Below, piece by piece: positions 11,282-24,128 of a stretch of 64,000 nucleotides of DNA. This DNA comes from Trema orientale (Eukaryota; Streptophyta; Magnoliopsida; Rosales; Cannabaceae). A program made the position numbers and the translations under genes. The notes beneath the pieces were generated by a model. The model was not told the DNA's origin, made no database searches, and saw only the letters and a list, made by a program, of their open reading frames with translations. The stretch is from positions 33,156 to 97,155 of the forward strand of contig JXTC01000404.1 of NCBI GenBank assembly GCA_002914845.1. Reading direction: 5' to 3'. Each line of letters opens with the position of its first letter. The first letter of the stretch is position 1.

Positions 11282-14035
11282 TGTAAAACACTAATTTTTT
11301 TTAAAAAGTATAAAGGTAAATTTGAGCCAAGGGTAATACTGTAAATTCAAATTTTCGATATAATTATTGAACGAATATGGACCGGTTTAAGTCTAGGTTC
11401 ATTGGATGAAAATGTAAAAAAAAGTTTTTAAAACAGAGACGGAAATGAAATTTTTAAGGGCAAGAATGAAAGAAAATTCTCGGAAACCGGGTTAAAGTGT
11501 AAACAATAAAAATAGTGCCATTTAACTCAGCTGCTGACATGTGTCCCACTCACTCCTTATTTTTCCTTTAAATCCCTCCATTCTTCTCATCTTTTCACTT
11601 GAGGCCCCCGTGCTATTAGAGAGCTCCAAGCTCTGTCGACAGCCACCACGAGCACACCGCCCGCCCTCCTAGCCGACGCACCGCCCAGGCAGCTTTGCCA
11701 CCAGCCGACGATGATGCGCTGCCGGTCACCGCCCCTGCTCATTCCGCCCAGCTGCGCAAAATTGACGTCGAAGCCGCAGTGGGTGCTGCCATTTTTGGCG
11801 ATTTCAGCCGCAAGTTTCCGCCTTCAGCCGCCGTGGATGGTCAGGGACTCCTCCCCAATGCTAACCCGAAGAGTTTTGGCCACTAATTTCTGACATGTAA
11901 GCTCCGGTGAGTATTTGAATTTATCATATCAATTTCTCAAAATTTGACTTTGGTATTTTTCAAATATTTTGGATAACATATGATTTGTTGGTGACAGTTA
12001 GTGTAATTGTTGAATGACTAAATGCATAATACAAAATGATTGTTTCTGAGGAGTTAAATTTCCGATTGTTAGAAATTTGGAATTGAAATTGGTATTCTTG
12101 CAATTATTTTTAGAAATGTGATATTTTGGTAATTATTTTATACGCAATTTATTTTGCTCATGAAACTTTTACGAGGAAAAGGAGGAGACTAAAACTTAGA
12201 TGAATACGATAAATTTTATGTTGAAAAGGAATCTGGAAACGAGATAAAGCTTGAATAGAAAATGTGGTAATTTTCTATATATTTTCAAAAACGTGATATT
12301 TTTGCAATTATTTTCGGAAGGTATTTATTTAAATCATATAAATTGCAAGATGTAAAAGAGGAGCTTAAAACAAGATCAAATATGATTATTTCGTATTAAA
12401 ATGATATCCGGAAGTATGTTAATTTTTGAATCGAAAAAGTAGACTTTTTCTAAATACTTTCAAAAAGTGGTATTCGTAACTTTCGGATTTTTAAGCCAAT
12501 TTAAGGCTCGGGACCTCGAAACTGAATTCTAATTTTGAATTTGGACTCAGTGAGGTCTAAAGACGAATTTTGATACAAAATATGACTATATTTTTTAAGT
12601 AGCACAAAAATTGAGGCACGTGACTCGTGAATAGTGCAGTTTTGCATGTCACTGGCTGGGTCCCACCTTGGAACCTACTTTTGACAAATTATATATCTAA
12701 CCTAGCATTTTTGGGTGTTTTGAATTCATTGGTGACATCTGTTTCTCAATCTGAGGCTCCGTTGGAAAAGTTACTTTTTCAAATGAGCTTACCGGGATTT
12801 TGAAATAACCGTTCGAGCACTCAAGTAACCAACGGAAGTTTATTCGAGCGTCGTTAGCTTGATATAGCTATCATATTGAGGTAGGGGTTCAATTGCCTGG
12901 TTTATACTTGTTTTGATTTGTAATTGTATTTTAATTGATTTATGAAAAATCGTGGTTTATACGATGGTTTAACAAGTTATGGATACACATTGGATTATAC
13001 TGGGATTGGACTTTGTGGACTTTTGTACATATTTTTAAATTGTGATTATGGGGTAATATAGCGGTGCGCTCCCCACGTTACAGTAAATCCTAGAATAATG
13101 CCAAGTGGGATTTTAAAGCATGTTTTGATTAGTTCCTTGATGCATGGTTATTGTGAACTGTTAAATATTGTATATACCATAGGATCATACATGAGATACA
13201 TCTTAGGCATCGCAGTATTTAGTAGGCGGCCAGTATCTCTGCCCTTGGTGAGAGCCCATAAACCCACGCGTGGTCTTCTGATTATCTCCAACTCGGTAGA
13301 CATACGCATTCAGTTGCCCCTCCGATTCGATAGGCATAGACACATAGGTGTCCTTCTGGTTTTCTAGGATAGGTATCAAGAAGAGAGTACTTAGTACACG
13401 TAGTACGAGTTACTCTGGTTTGTGATGAGAGGATGTAAGCTCATGGGATGGGATGATTTATGATATGTATAATGATGTAGTTTTAGTTTTGATTTTGAAT
13501 ATGTGAATATTCTGAATATCAAATATTTTATAAACTTAATTTATAAATGGATTTCGGAAAATTTATTAACAATGTTAGTTTGGTATAAGAGAAAAAAGAT
13601 AATTGAATTTCTACTAAGTATGTGAATGCTCATCCCATACTTCTCTCCTTTCAAGTGTTTGTCTATTTGTGGTAGTCATCCCCACTCGGTGGTTTGACAA
13701 GCTGCGTAGCTTGTACTTGCTTTCCCACTCCTCTTCCCTGGTGGGTGTCTATGCTCTGCTAATTTTTCTTTTTTGTTCAATTATTTAGCCAAAATCAGTA
13801 AACTTACTAAGTGGATGTATGAAGATGGTTTTGTTACAAATTTGAGAACTTGAAACTACAAGTGATTTAATGTAAATTATTTTGGACATTGAACTAAAGT
13901 TTTCAGTTGAATTCAATTTACTAAAATTTATGATTACTCAACAAGGATCCAAATGAGATAGTTGGAAATTTTCTTGGACTTTAACGAGTATTTTTCTTAA
14001 GTAATTAAAAATTTATAAGAGTTTTTAGTGGTTAG
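11282..14035 (+). mobile_element. Tekay-like Gypsy LTR, copy C1, 3' truncated
   Basis: This segment aligns with LTRs at 44939-47460 and 56701-59296. It starts TGTAAAAC. Shared blocks are the GC-rich leader (about 11600-11890), TTATTCGAGCGTCGTTAGCT with GATATAGCTA after it, CCCCACGTTACAGTAAATCC, and the 18-nt palindromic motif near 13697. It diverges from the other copies at about 14035, so the last ~150 bp are missing. No primer-binding site or polypurine tract adjoins it. Short open frames in the GC-rich leader (11695-11893) differ from those in the other copies and are unlikely to be genes. Confidence 0.75.
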
Positions 14036-15424
14036 AAAGAGCTGTGAAATTTAAAATTTATAATTTTTAAATTCTTAGCTGTGAAATAGGCCCCATGAAT
14101 AGAAAGAGCTACTTATTCTGAAGTGTAAAAGCCGTCTCTGAATAATTTTGGCTTTTGTATCACTAATATAGAGAGAATAATCTACAATTTGAAAAGGCTA
14201 CCTAGGGGATAGTGTAAAAGCTACTATTTGTGGGTATTTCATCAAAAGTATCAGTTATAAAAAAAAAGGGTGACAATCAATGAAACTATCCAAAGCTTCC
14301 ATTGCACACCTAATATTTGGAACATAGCCTAAGACTGGTGAATAAATTTTTTTATAGAAAAAGTCAGTTGGTTATCATTCCAGTTACTTCATCTTGATTC
14401 ATTAAAGGGGAGATTTTTTGTCACTGAATTAATATTTCTTTTTAATTTCAAAATTTTCACTATTTTGGAAATTAAAATAATAGTCTCTTTCCTTACTTAT
14501 TTTTCATTAGCCGAATATTACCTCAATTTTTGCTGTTATTTTTTGGCTGAAGTTTTATTTTTTTCTACGTGGTAAAAATAAAAAAAAATATAAAAACTGG
14601 TCTTTTTTTAGGAAAGTATGTGATCACTTCAAAACATGTTGTAACGTAATTGCACTTTCCTATTTTGTTTCATATCAGTTTCCTGATTTTTTCTAGTTTT
14701 ATGGGATTGGTTGAGAACTTCAAATGCATATTGTGATTTGTGTTTTGTGTTTAACTCTCAAAAGAGCGACCGCTTATCTCTCTTCTTCTTCTTTGCTCTT
14801 TTTGTTCTATTCCAGTAGCAAGCTTCATCCTCAACCATGATGTATATGTCACTGCACTACTGTTATTTGTCACATATTATTTGAAAAGAAAAAGCAACTA
14901 TTGAGGGGAGCAAAATGCACAAGTGGTAGCTGAAACTAAAGACTTATGTTGTTGTTCTTGTTGCTGCACCTGTTCTAACATTGACTTTCTCTATTGCAAC
15001 AGAATCTAGATCTTGTTGTTTCTATCTCTTCGTGCAGGTATTGATACTATTGGTGTCCCTATATAAGATCCGAACCTTAAAGGCAAACCAAACCCATTAA
15101 GATGAACATCTAGAGTCCATGGTACTTGTCTATTTATTTGTTTTTGGTACTTTGGCCCTCTTTTGACTAAAAAAGGGAGATCATGAGATTTACTTTTGTT
15201 TGGAGATTATGACATTTTATTTTATTTGGAGAAAATGAGATATTTTGGATTGTTATTTTCAGGGGGAGCTTTTTAAGTTTTTATCACATTCTTAATTGTG
15301 ATTTTTAGGGGGAGTTATTTATGTTTGTGATGTGCAAATTAATCATTTATTTTGCAGGTTTTTATACTTGAGTTCATTGTGTTCTCTCATATTGTTTTTG
15401 CCCAAAAGATGCCAAAGCAGAGAT
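14036..15424 (+). mobile_element. SIRE-like Copia, 3' internal non-coding region
   Basis: No open frame survives. Two GGGGGAG tracts (about 15262 and 15310) and AAAAAAGGGAGATCATGAG resemble the 3' internal part of SIRE/Maximus elements. The sequence ends GCCAAAGCAGAGAT immediately before the LTR at 15425, in the position of a polypurine tract. The first ~280 bp could hold an unrelated small insertion. Confidence 0.5.
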
Positions 15425-16679
15425 AGTTAGGTCCAGAAGTTTGGAATTCTACATAGTAAAATTATGAGAACTCAAGTTGATAAATGTGTAGGAGATGTTA
15501 TTACAACAAATGTTGTTTTATAACAACAAAACATGCAATTTTCTTCTTATGGAAACTTTCTAGAATGTATCTAAATATTTTTAATTTCCATATTTGATGA
15601 TTCTAGTGATTATCAGGGTGAAATATAAAAAGAAAACTTTGTCTTTTTGTTCAGTATGAATATGATATTTTACCTATCAATTTCAGATCAATTTCTTTTA
15701 TATTTTCCTTATATATCTTCATTCTTTTCTCTATATATTGTTTTTGATTGATATTTGATTGCCTCTTATTGAATTAATGAATTTGGATAGGCTTTTGAAG
15801 TGAATTCATAAGGATTTTCGTCCTTAATTGGTGTTAGATATTTTCTCATCAATTAATTAATATTCCAAATTGATATGATTTGCTGAGTTGTTATTATCCG
15901 ATTTCTGATCTGTTGCAACAACTTCAGATATTTCCTTAAATCTTGGCATATGATTAATATTAATTGAGATATACTTTTTTAGATTAATTATCAACCTTTG
16001 GCAGGTTAATTGAAGATTTCCAGCTAGCAAAATCGTGTCTAAAACTTGTCTAAGGAGCAATCATGAATTTTGACATTTTTTTAGTATCTATTCAGAAAGT
16101 TGTTTCTGGTAAATTACAACATATTTGTAAATATTTTAATTTTGCCATTAATTCTTTCTATTTTTTTTCCAGCCATTTCACACTGCTATGGAAGACCAAA
16201 AGGGCTAAAATTTACCTATAAAAGGTCTGTTGCTCCAAGGACTTTTGTATGCACTTCATTGAGAAAAATATTTTTAGAAGAGAGCTTTTATTTTGTATGG
16301 TATAGAGTATGTTCTATTGCAATTCTGAGACTTAGAGAGCTTTAGAATTTTCTAGCTACTTAGTCTGAGTGCACTTATTTTTCGGGAGGCTACAGATACA
16401 GACGAGTGAAGGAAGTTCACGTGTGAAGGATCAACAAGACGAAGGAAACTGGCTGACTAATATAAGTAGAGCCGTTATAATACATTATGGTAATTGAAAA
16501 GAGGAAGTCTTTTATTGTATTAGTCAATTAGTATTTGTAATCTTTATACTTTACTAATTTTTTTAATCTCAGAACTTGGCCCTGTAGAGTAGGAGAGGTT
16601 TGAACTACGTTAAAAATTTCTCGTGTTCATTATTTATTTTCTTGTTCTTGTTGCAACATAAAAATTCATTATTGCAACA
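15425..16679 (+). mobile_element. SIRE/Maximus-like Copia 3' LTR
   Basis: It starts (A)GTTAGGTCCAGAAGTTTGG, a decayed TGTTAGG terminus matching 10501. It ends TTATTGCAACA at 16679, for 1255 bp. The purine-rich tract before it marks it as a 3' LTR, which fits pol remains in the same orientation upstream. Short open frames inside are not meaningful. Confidence 0.7.
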
Positions 16680-16762
16680 ATACACGTATTACAATATAAT
16701 TAATTGATTACTAATTTAATGAATTAATTAATTATTTGATAATACCTAAAATGGATCTTTCA

Positions 16763-17492
16763 AGTAGCTAATTTGGTTTATCAGTAACCAGATTGATTTC
16801 AGGATATTAGTAGAAACTAATCTGGTTTTTGGTTTCAAGAGCAACCAATAACTATTTCAAAAAAAAATTCATTTCTTAGAAACTAGATTGGTTTATTAAA
16901 AACCAGATTAGTTTCTCGTTACAAACCCAATGAATAACCAACTACTCGATTGAATTCTAGTTATTATTAAAACCAATTTAGTTTTTGGTGTCAAGGATAG
17001 CTAACCATTTCTACAAAAAACGAAAAAGAAAAAAAAATAGTAGCTAATTTGGTTTATCAGTAACCAAATTAGTTTTTCAAGTTAGTTTCCATATAAAAAT
17101 AGTTTGGTTTCTACTAAAGACCAATTTGGTTTCCACTCGAAACTTATTTAGTTTTTAGTTTCAAAAGTTGCAATAACCAAATTTTTTTTAAGGAAACCAA
17201 ATTAATTTGAACCAGAAACTAATTTGGTTTCTGATTTTTAATAAGAAATTGGTTTCGATTACTATTAGAAACTAATTTAGTTTCTAGTTTCCAAAGTAAC
17301 TAGTCATAAAAGATTAGTTTTTCAAAGTAATTTGGTTACTAGTTTGGTTTTCAAAGTAAGTTGATTATAACTTTAGTTTCCACTTGAAACCCATTTGATT
17401 TCTCAGAAGCCAGATTAATTTCTCAAATTGGTTTATCGTTACTAACCCAATTAGTAACCAACTACTAGATTGGTTTATTGTTATAAGTATTA
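16763..17492. repeat. GAAAC/GTTTC tandem array 3, left part
   Basis: Same family as arrays 1 and 2. The marker AGTAACTAGTCATAAAAGAT is at about 17295. The array is cut at 17492 by a solo LTR with TSD TATTA and resumes at 19775, so 3 left and 3 right were one array. Confidence 0.88.
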
Positions 17493-19774
17493 TGTGATAT
17501 CCTGAAATTTCGTATGACACCCAACTCTTCACCTGGTTAAAAGGGCCAATAAGAAATTAATTGCATGTTATTTTATATTGTGCCCCATGTGAATATGATT
17601 TTTAGTATCTATCTTATCAATTTATTTTGATTATCAATCCTTGCTTAATAAATAATTTTTGCAGTGAAATGCTTCGAAAATGCTCTACAATATGAGTTGA
17701 CGTGTATTAAGTCAAATATTATATTGACATATACATTTGCATCATGTTACACATTAATGTTATTTTATTTCTTTTTGTAAATGGTTAAGGTGAATTGAAT
17801 TAACATTAATTGATTAAATAAACTGATTAGTTATAATTATTTTTCAAATAAATTTTAGTCTAAGTGTATGTGCCTATTTGTCGTAATCAACTAAGATGTT
17901 GTACACTGTTCTGATTGTTATGTAAAGTTCTTTTATTATTACTATTTTTATTATTTTTTTTATTAGTTTAGAATAAAATAATTATCATTATTATTCTATT
18001 AATTTAGAATATAATATATGTATAAGTTTTAAGTCGGCAAACCCTCGTCTCTATATATAACCTATTCAAAGTTTAATCGGGAATTGCTCTCCTAAGCTCA
18101 CCGAATCTTTTTGTTTCCTTCATATATTACCTTTCTTAAAAAGTAACTCCACTAGAAACTTCCTTTTCCTGCCATCAATAATTTTGATAACAAGAGTAAG
18201 TTATTTAATTAGTTTTATTCTTGATGTGGTTACAATCGTAGTTTTTTTTATATATTAGCATATGTGTTTATAGATAAAACTTGTGAACTTTTCTGTTTCT
18301 AAATCATGTCCATCAGTGCGTATGGAGTAGTTGAGTTAGTTACTATTATACTGAAATTATTATCTTTCCTTACATGTATTTGATTATACTAAATGAAAAC
18401 TTTGAGTTATATTAAATGCTTATTTGTCAAATCTCGTTATTATTGATTGTACATATCTATGTACTTGTCTAAGTAATTGATTATTATATAAAATCTCTTA
18501 CATCCTTGATGGGTACTATGTTTAAAAAAAAAAAAAAGAAGTAAAGTTTACTAGTTATGCTTTCATAGTTTATATGGACATGTTTATATCAGACTTTAAA
18601 ATCAAAAGTGAAAGTGTAGTTTTTATTTATTAATCTATTTTATGAATCCTATAACTATATGTATATTTGTATAATCTTGGTAGCTGTGTAATTAGTGTGT
18701 TCAGATAAGTTTCTATTATTAACTAGTTGTTTGATGTTTTGTACCTGATGTGTAGAAATTTATTGAGAATTTAGTTACTTCCAAGAAAAGTTTAAGATAA
18801 AAAATTTCTATGATGTCGCATGTATGTTAATTAGATAAATTGATTACTTGGAAAATATTAGGAACACGTCAACCATACTTTGAGTAGAGAGCATTTCACA
18901 GGAAATCACGTGAAAGTCAAGAATCGAGGTAAGTAACGTCACACCTGCAATGTAAGAAATTCTCTATTTTTATGAATCTGTGGAATCTGTGAATATAGAA
19001 TTTTTGAATGTGGAATTTGTGTATATGTGTACATACATATCTATCATTATGCTTTACATGAGACAAGAACACATGATGTATTTATATTGCCTGACGAGTA
19101 TTGGTGAATAGGGTGTGGCGGGTCAGCGCCCAAATATGTGATATGGTTCCTTCAGGGACACTATGGTTCCTTTGGGAACACTCTGACGGTGGTATGGAGT
19201 GGACCTCTGCTGTACACAGAGGGGATTTTCTGGGGCTCGAGACCTCCATATTGCTCATGATATGTTATATGCTCTCTGAGTGGCTCAGTATACGATTCAC
19301 GGTCTTGTCAGGCAATACAATATACACAGGGATCCTAATCATATGATTATCTGTTCTCTGTCATGTGCACTCTGCATTTGTATGCGTTACTTACTGAGTT
19401 TTATACTCACAAATATTCTTACATTATAAAGGGTACTGATGCTACGTGAGTTAGAGGAGGAGCGCCGACTTTCCGACCGCGGCTTGTGTATATGAGCATT
19501 TTGACGCTGTGGTTTTCTGACTGAGAATTTTGTATCTATTTTGAGTGTGTACATTATGTATATTTTATGAGAGGCCCACTTTGCCAGGGTGTATATAAGT
19601 ATGCATCGAAGTATGAAAAATTATGAGTGGAATTTCCTTTTTTTCTTCCAGGAAGTTTAAAAAGTTTTAATTTTTCCTGATTTTATCAGTTTTAAGCCGA
19701 GTAGCGTCTCCCGATCTCACTAAATAATTAGACAAATATCCTTACGTATGTATGTGGGATCGGGGGATCTCTCA
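17493..19774 (+). mobile_element. Solo LTR E (Gypsy type), 2282 bp
   Basis: It starts TGTGATATCCTGAAATTTCG and ends GGGGGATCTCTCA, canonical TG...CA. The 5-bp flanks are TATTA on both sides, a perfect TSD. Internal landmarks such as TTACTGAGTTTTATACTCAC and GAGTTAGAGGAGGAGCGCC resemble chromovirus-type Gypsy LTRs. It has no internal domain, so it is a solo LTR left by recombination between LTRs. It interrupts tandem array 3. Confidence 0.88.
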
Positions 19775-20375
19775 TATTAACTAATTGTTTTTGGTGTCAA
19801 GGGAAGCTTGTAACCATTTCCTCAAAAAAAGAAAAAGAAAAAAAATAAAATAGTAGCTAATTTGGTTTCTCAGTTACTAAATTAGTTTTTCAAATTGGTT
19901 TCTCTTTACCAACTAAAGTGGTAACCAACTACTAGATTGGTTTATGGTTACCAGTAGAAATAAATTTGGTTCTTGGTTTCAACCAATAACTATTTCTAAA
20001 AAGAAAAAGGTAATAACCAGTCTAGTTTCATAAGTTACTTTCTCATTACTAACCCAATACCAGATTGGTTTTTGGTTACTAGTAAAAACGAATTTAGTTT
20101 TTGGTTTCAAAATTAGCCAACAACCATTTCCTCAAAAAAAAAAAAAAAAGAAAGAAAGAAAGAAAAAGATAGTAACCTATTTTGGTTTCTCAGGTAATAA
20201 TTTCTAAAATTAGTATATAGTTTTCAAAAATAATATTACTACCAAATTAGATTCGGGTCACCATTAAAAATCAATTTAGTTTTTGGTTTCAAGATTAGCT
20301 AATAACCATTTCTTAACAAAATAAAAAAGAGAAATGACAGTTTCTCGTGTAATCAAATTGATTTCTCAAGTTAGT
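19775..20375. repeat. GAAAC/GTTTC tandem array 3, right part
   Basis: This is the continuation of the array at 16763-17492 after the solo LTR. It is more diverged, with A/G-rich tracts near 19825-19850 and 20135-20165 at the usual position in the large unit. Confidence 0.82.
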
Positions 20376-20919
20376 TTCCACTATCCATTTTGTTCTATAC
20401 TAATAGCTCTCAAAACATTAACAAAGCTCTGGTTTATTTAAGAGAAATTAGAGGATTTTGGATACCAATATTTCCATGAATTAATAGAAATACTATATCT
20501 AACATTTCATTTAGTCCTTTCAATCTTTCTAATCCTTTATTAATCAAAACGTGAATCCTTTTAGTAATCAAAATGTTTTCTTCTTATAAGGAATGATTTT
20601 TCCTTAAGGAAATGTTTTTTTCTTTTTAAGATGAAAAAAACGAAAAATAAAAAAAGGGAAAAAAGGAAAAAAAGAGGGAACAAAATAATTTTTCTAGGAA
20701 AGGGGAAGAAACAAAAAGAAATAAAAAATAAACAAAATAAAAAATGAAAAAAGTTTTTTCAGAAAGGTAAAAAGTGAATAATGAAAAAAGAAAAATGATG
20801 AATATGCTGTGACTTGAACTTGGAAAGAGTAGGTAGTATTTACTTGTCAAACCATTGTAGCAACAAGCTTCTAGTTGTTCACTACACCTTTCTTAAACTT
20901 AAACCTAATTTTTGATAAG
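20376..20919. other. AT-rich DNA with an A/G-rich tract
   Basis: No gene is seen. From 20626 to 20790 the top strand is A/G-rich low-complexity sequence. The F/S-rich minus-strand open frame across it is a composition artefact. Confidence 0.5.
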
Positions 20920-20924
20920 ATTCC

Positions 20925-22557
20925 TAATAACTCGATAAAATTAGAGTTATCAAGTGCTAATTTTCCTTAAGTTTTGCTATATTCTAGATTATATTAAGTT
21001 GTTTCAATTATTTTTTCTTGTTGTTTTAATGTTTCGTTTGTTTGTGTATATAGGACGATAAAATAAGGGTGTTTGATATTAATTAAGGTGAATTTATGCC
21101 TTACCAATAGGTTTTTCAAACTATTGAGATCGAAGTTGAATCCGACACAATTGTAATACAATGAAAATAAGGCAAATCGGAGCTAAAACAAAGAAATGGC
21201 GCATCTAGGAAGCCGTGGCACTAAACCAGCATAAAAGTAGTGCTGCAACACTAAAAGTAGCACCATAGTACCAACTCTCAGAAAGTTTTAGCACAGCGCT
21301 ACCCCCTACATCCTAGGTCAATAATAGATGGCTAAGATCAACTATTTGACGATCTAAGGGTCCAAATTCAGCCTGCCCTAAGTTTATAAGAGCCACCTCT
21401 TTAAAACCCTATTTTGAGAGGCAAATAGGTATGTTGGGATAGAAAGAAAGAGAAAGAGGCAGCCATGGAAGGAGATGGATAAGAGGAAGAAGAAGATGAA
21501 GACAAGCTCAAACCAACTCCATTTCTTGATTTCCTCCACAACATCAACATCATAGTTTATTCTTACCTTTTTCTCTTTATTTTCTTATGAGTTTTTCTTT
21601 GCATTTTTCATATTTAGAGAGTGATATTAATGAGAGTAAATCTTTGAGAGAGGATTCAAGAGAGCAAGTACTAAGTTTGAAGGAGGAGATTGACAAGCTC
21701 TATAAACACCTTCAAACTCTTCAAAGAGGGAAAATTCTAAAACTCTTTTCTCTTTGATATTTTGTATTTCTTGAATTCGTTGTTTTAAGATGTTATTATT
21801 CTCAATTTATACCATGAGCTAAATTCTTTTTTTTTTTTTTTTTGGTCTCTACGACCTAACCTAGTATCTTGTGTATGCTTATTTCTCCCCTCTCTCATTA
21901 ATAGAATCTATTGTTGAGTTATTTATTTTATCTTATGCCTATTACTTCTATTTAATTGATCACTAAATAGATTATTGAGTGAAATTTCTATGAGCTTGGA
22001 AGAGAGAATAGAAATTTGGACTTAGGTAAAACAACATAAGATTACCTAATATGTGGTAAGTTTGTATAGGATAGGAATATACCTATATGACTTGTGCAAC
22101 CATTTTTGAGATCTTAATTTTAGTACACCTAGTTCAATTCATATTAGGGGTAATGTATTACCTTGTCTAGGTAGATCTAATTTGCACTTGAAAAAGGCTC
22201 CTTGGTTACATTAGATTCTTGGTTGACAACTCTAGTGGATTAATTAATTTTAGAGGGAAATTAGGAGATTTGGTGTTTAAAGGATGATAAGAGAATTAGT
22301 AAACCTAGACATTTTTCTTATTACTTGCTTTCATTCATTTTGTATGTTAGTTAAATTTTCTTTATTTTAATTCTTGTAAATCAATTTACGTTTGTTTGGA
22401 TAAAGTTAGGATTAACCAATTTTGATATTTAGCTTATACTTAGTAATCAATCCTCGTGGGTTCAACACTTTAAGTCCTAAATCTATATTATTCGTGACCG
22501 TGTGCACTTGCATAGGAGTGTATGAGTATAGTTTATACTTGTACATTCTATCCAATA
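20925..22557 (+). mobile_element. Solo LTR, family 2 copy B (Gypsy type), 1633 bp
   Basis: It is homologous over its length to the LTR starting at 39626. It starts TAATAACTC (copy A has TGATAACTC) and ends ATCCAATA (copy A has AACCAACA), so both canonical dinucleotides have decayed. The flanks are ATTCC on both sides, a perfect 5-bp TSD. Near the 3' end GTGACCGTGTGCACTTGCA resembles the end of non-chromovirus Gypsy LTRs. The start carries a short inverted repeat, ATAACTC...GAGTTAT. No protein is encoded. Confidence 0.88.
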
Positions 22558-22562
22558 ATTCC

Positions 22563-23084
22563 TATATTTATAAATTTTCCACCGCGTCCTTTATCACCCA
22601 TTATTTAGATAAAATGTCCTCTTTAGATCGTACAAAAATAATTCATAGCCCTTAGGTCGTATTTTCGTCATTCTTTTTCAAAACATAGTAGTGAGTGTCA
22701 TTTTCCCAAAATTCAACCCATCGTGGATTTTTTATTTTTTATTTTTAAACTTTTAGGCTTGAATTTTTGAAAGAAGCCTAGTTATACTCGGCAAAATTGA
22801 AACCGTTGGAACTAAATTGTAAAAACATACATAGTTATTATTTAAGACACCAAATGTGCCATTAACCCTAACAACTATGGGCGACCGGAACGCATCCATT
22901 CGGTAAGTGGGCTACTATATTCATTTTGATAAGTAGACCCAGTTTATTGATAGTATGAAAATGGGTTTTCTATCCTTAAACTCTTGGGATTTGCATCTGG
23001 GTAGAAATAATTTGGGCCGAAATGATTTCTTTTGGGCTCCTTTCATAAATCCAGTCTCATAGTATAAAAATTAAAAAATCACGG
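22563..23084. other. AT-rich DNA, no gene seen
   Basis: There is no convincing coding or transposon signal. GGCGACCGGAACGCATCC and the lines around 22870-23050 are of normal complexity but unidentified. Confidence 0.4.
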
Positions 23085-23765
23085 ATGGTTTTAGATTTTG
23101 AGAAATACCGAATTTGTTTAGAAAATTAGCACTCTTTAATAATATTGAGAAAAATACCATTTTTTAAAATGAGTATTTTTTAAAGGTAACTATTGAAGGT
23201 AATTAATCAAGTTATTTAGAATAATCAAGATTATTTAAGGTACTAGTTTAACTACTTCAAGTAACTTGACCAATTATCTCAAATATCTCATCAATTAATG
23301 AAAAATGATATTTTTATAAGTATTTTTAAAATTGGTATTTTCTAAATAGTTTTGGGGTTTTCAAAAAAATTTAAAAATCCAGAATTTTTCAATTTGTTTT
23401 TAGAAGAATCTTACTATAAATAATCAAATTTTCTCTCTTTTTTTTTTTAATGGGGAAATAAAACGAGTATCCGTTTTTTTACACTTCATTTAAATAAATG
23501 CTCGTTTTTCTCCTATTCTAGCTAAGTGGCCCAAGTATATATATTTTGACACTTGTTATACATACAAGCTTTAGTTTATATACTGAGTATATTAATTTTT
23601 ATGCTGGGTACTCTATATTTTACACTTAATATATACATTGATATACTGGTTATTTAGCTACAATATTTGAAAAATAGACATTTAACTAAAGTTGGAGCAA
23701 AATTCAGCCATTTTGCTATGAAATCCTTTTTTATGACTATTTTCTAGGATGATTGTTTTAACATT
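23085..23765 (-). repeat. Dispersed repeat, inverted copy 3
   Basis: The reverse complement matches the repeat at 1620-2400. Shared parts include the GATGAGATAYTTGAG region with its CAAGTNACTTGA motifs, and CATAGCAAAATGGCTGAATTTTG at the other end. It includes the ~300-bp part that copy 2 at 4475 lacks. It is diverged, non-coding and unclassified. Confidence 0.65.
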
Positions 23766-24128
23766 AGTCATAGAAGTTGGCTTTTGTGAGAAGTCACAAA
23801 GGTCATAACTAGTATGACAAGTTCTAAAAGGTCATCATGAAAAGTGGTTCTAAAATTATCATATGGCCAAAATGACCTTTTTATAAGGAGGAATTTTATT
23901 TTATGACATGTAATCACAAACCCAGATCATAAATTTTATGATAGTCTTAAAAATTTTATCAGGAAAGGTCATCCTAAAAATGTCGTTTTGGCCCAAAATA
24001 CTCCTAGATCCGTCAAATTCCCTTCTTTGGACTCAAATTGCAATTCTGTAGGATGTACTATGCCAAATACAACAATTTAAGTAGCCGAATACAATTTTTT
24101 AAGATACTAGTTTTGAGAACGTGCCTTA
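23766..24128. other. Possible non-autonomous element with GTCAT motifs
   Basis: GTCAT/ATGAC motifs recur between 23760 and 23990 (GTCATAGAAG, GGTCATAACT, GGTCATCATG, AATGACCTTT, AAGGTCATCC), a pattern seen in some MITEs. I cannot define ends or a TSD. The last 8 bases (24121-24128, GTGCCTTA) are the TSD of the hAT element. Confidence 0.3.

Noticed and set aside
11695..11893. Two overlapping proline/alanine-rich open frames
   Set aside because: They lie in the GC-rich leader of LTR C1, are not shared with C2 or C3, and overlap in different frames.
20626..20850. Minus-strand F/S-rich open frame
   Set aside because: It is the complement of an A/G-rich tract, with no domain and no support.
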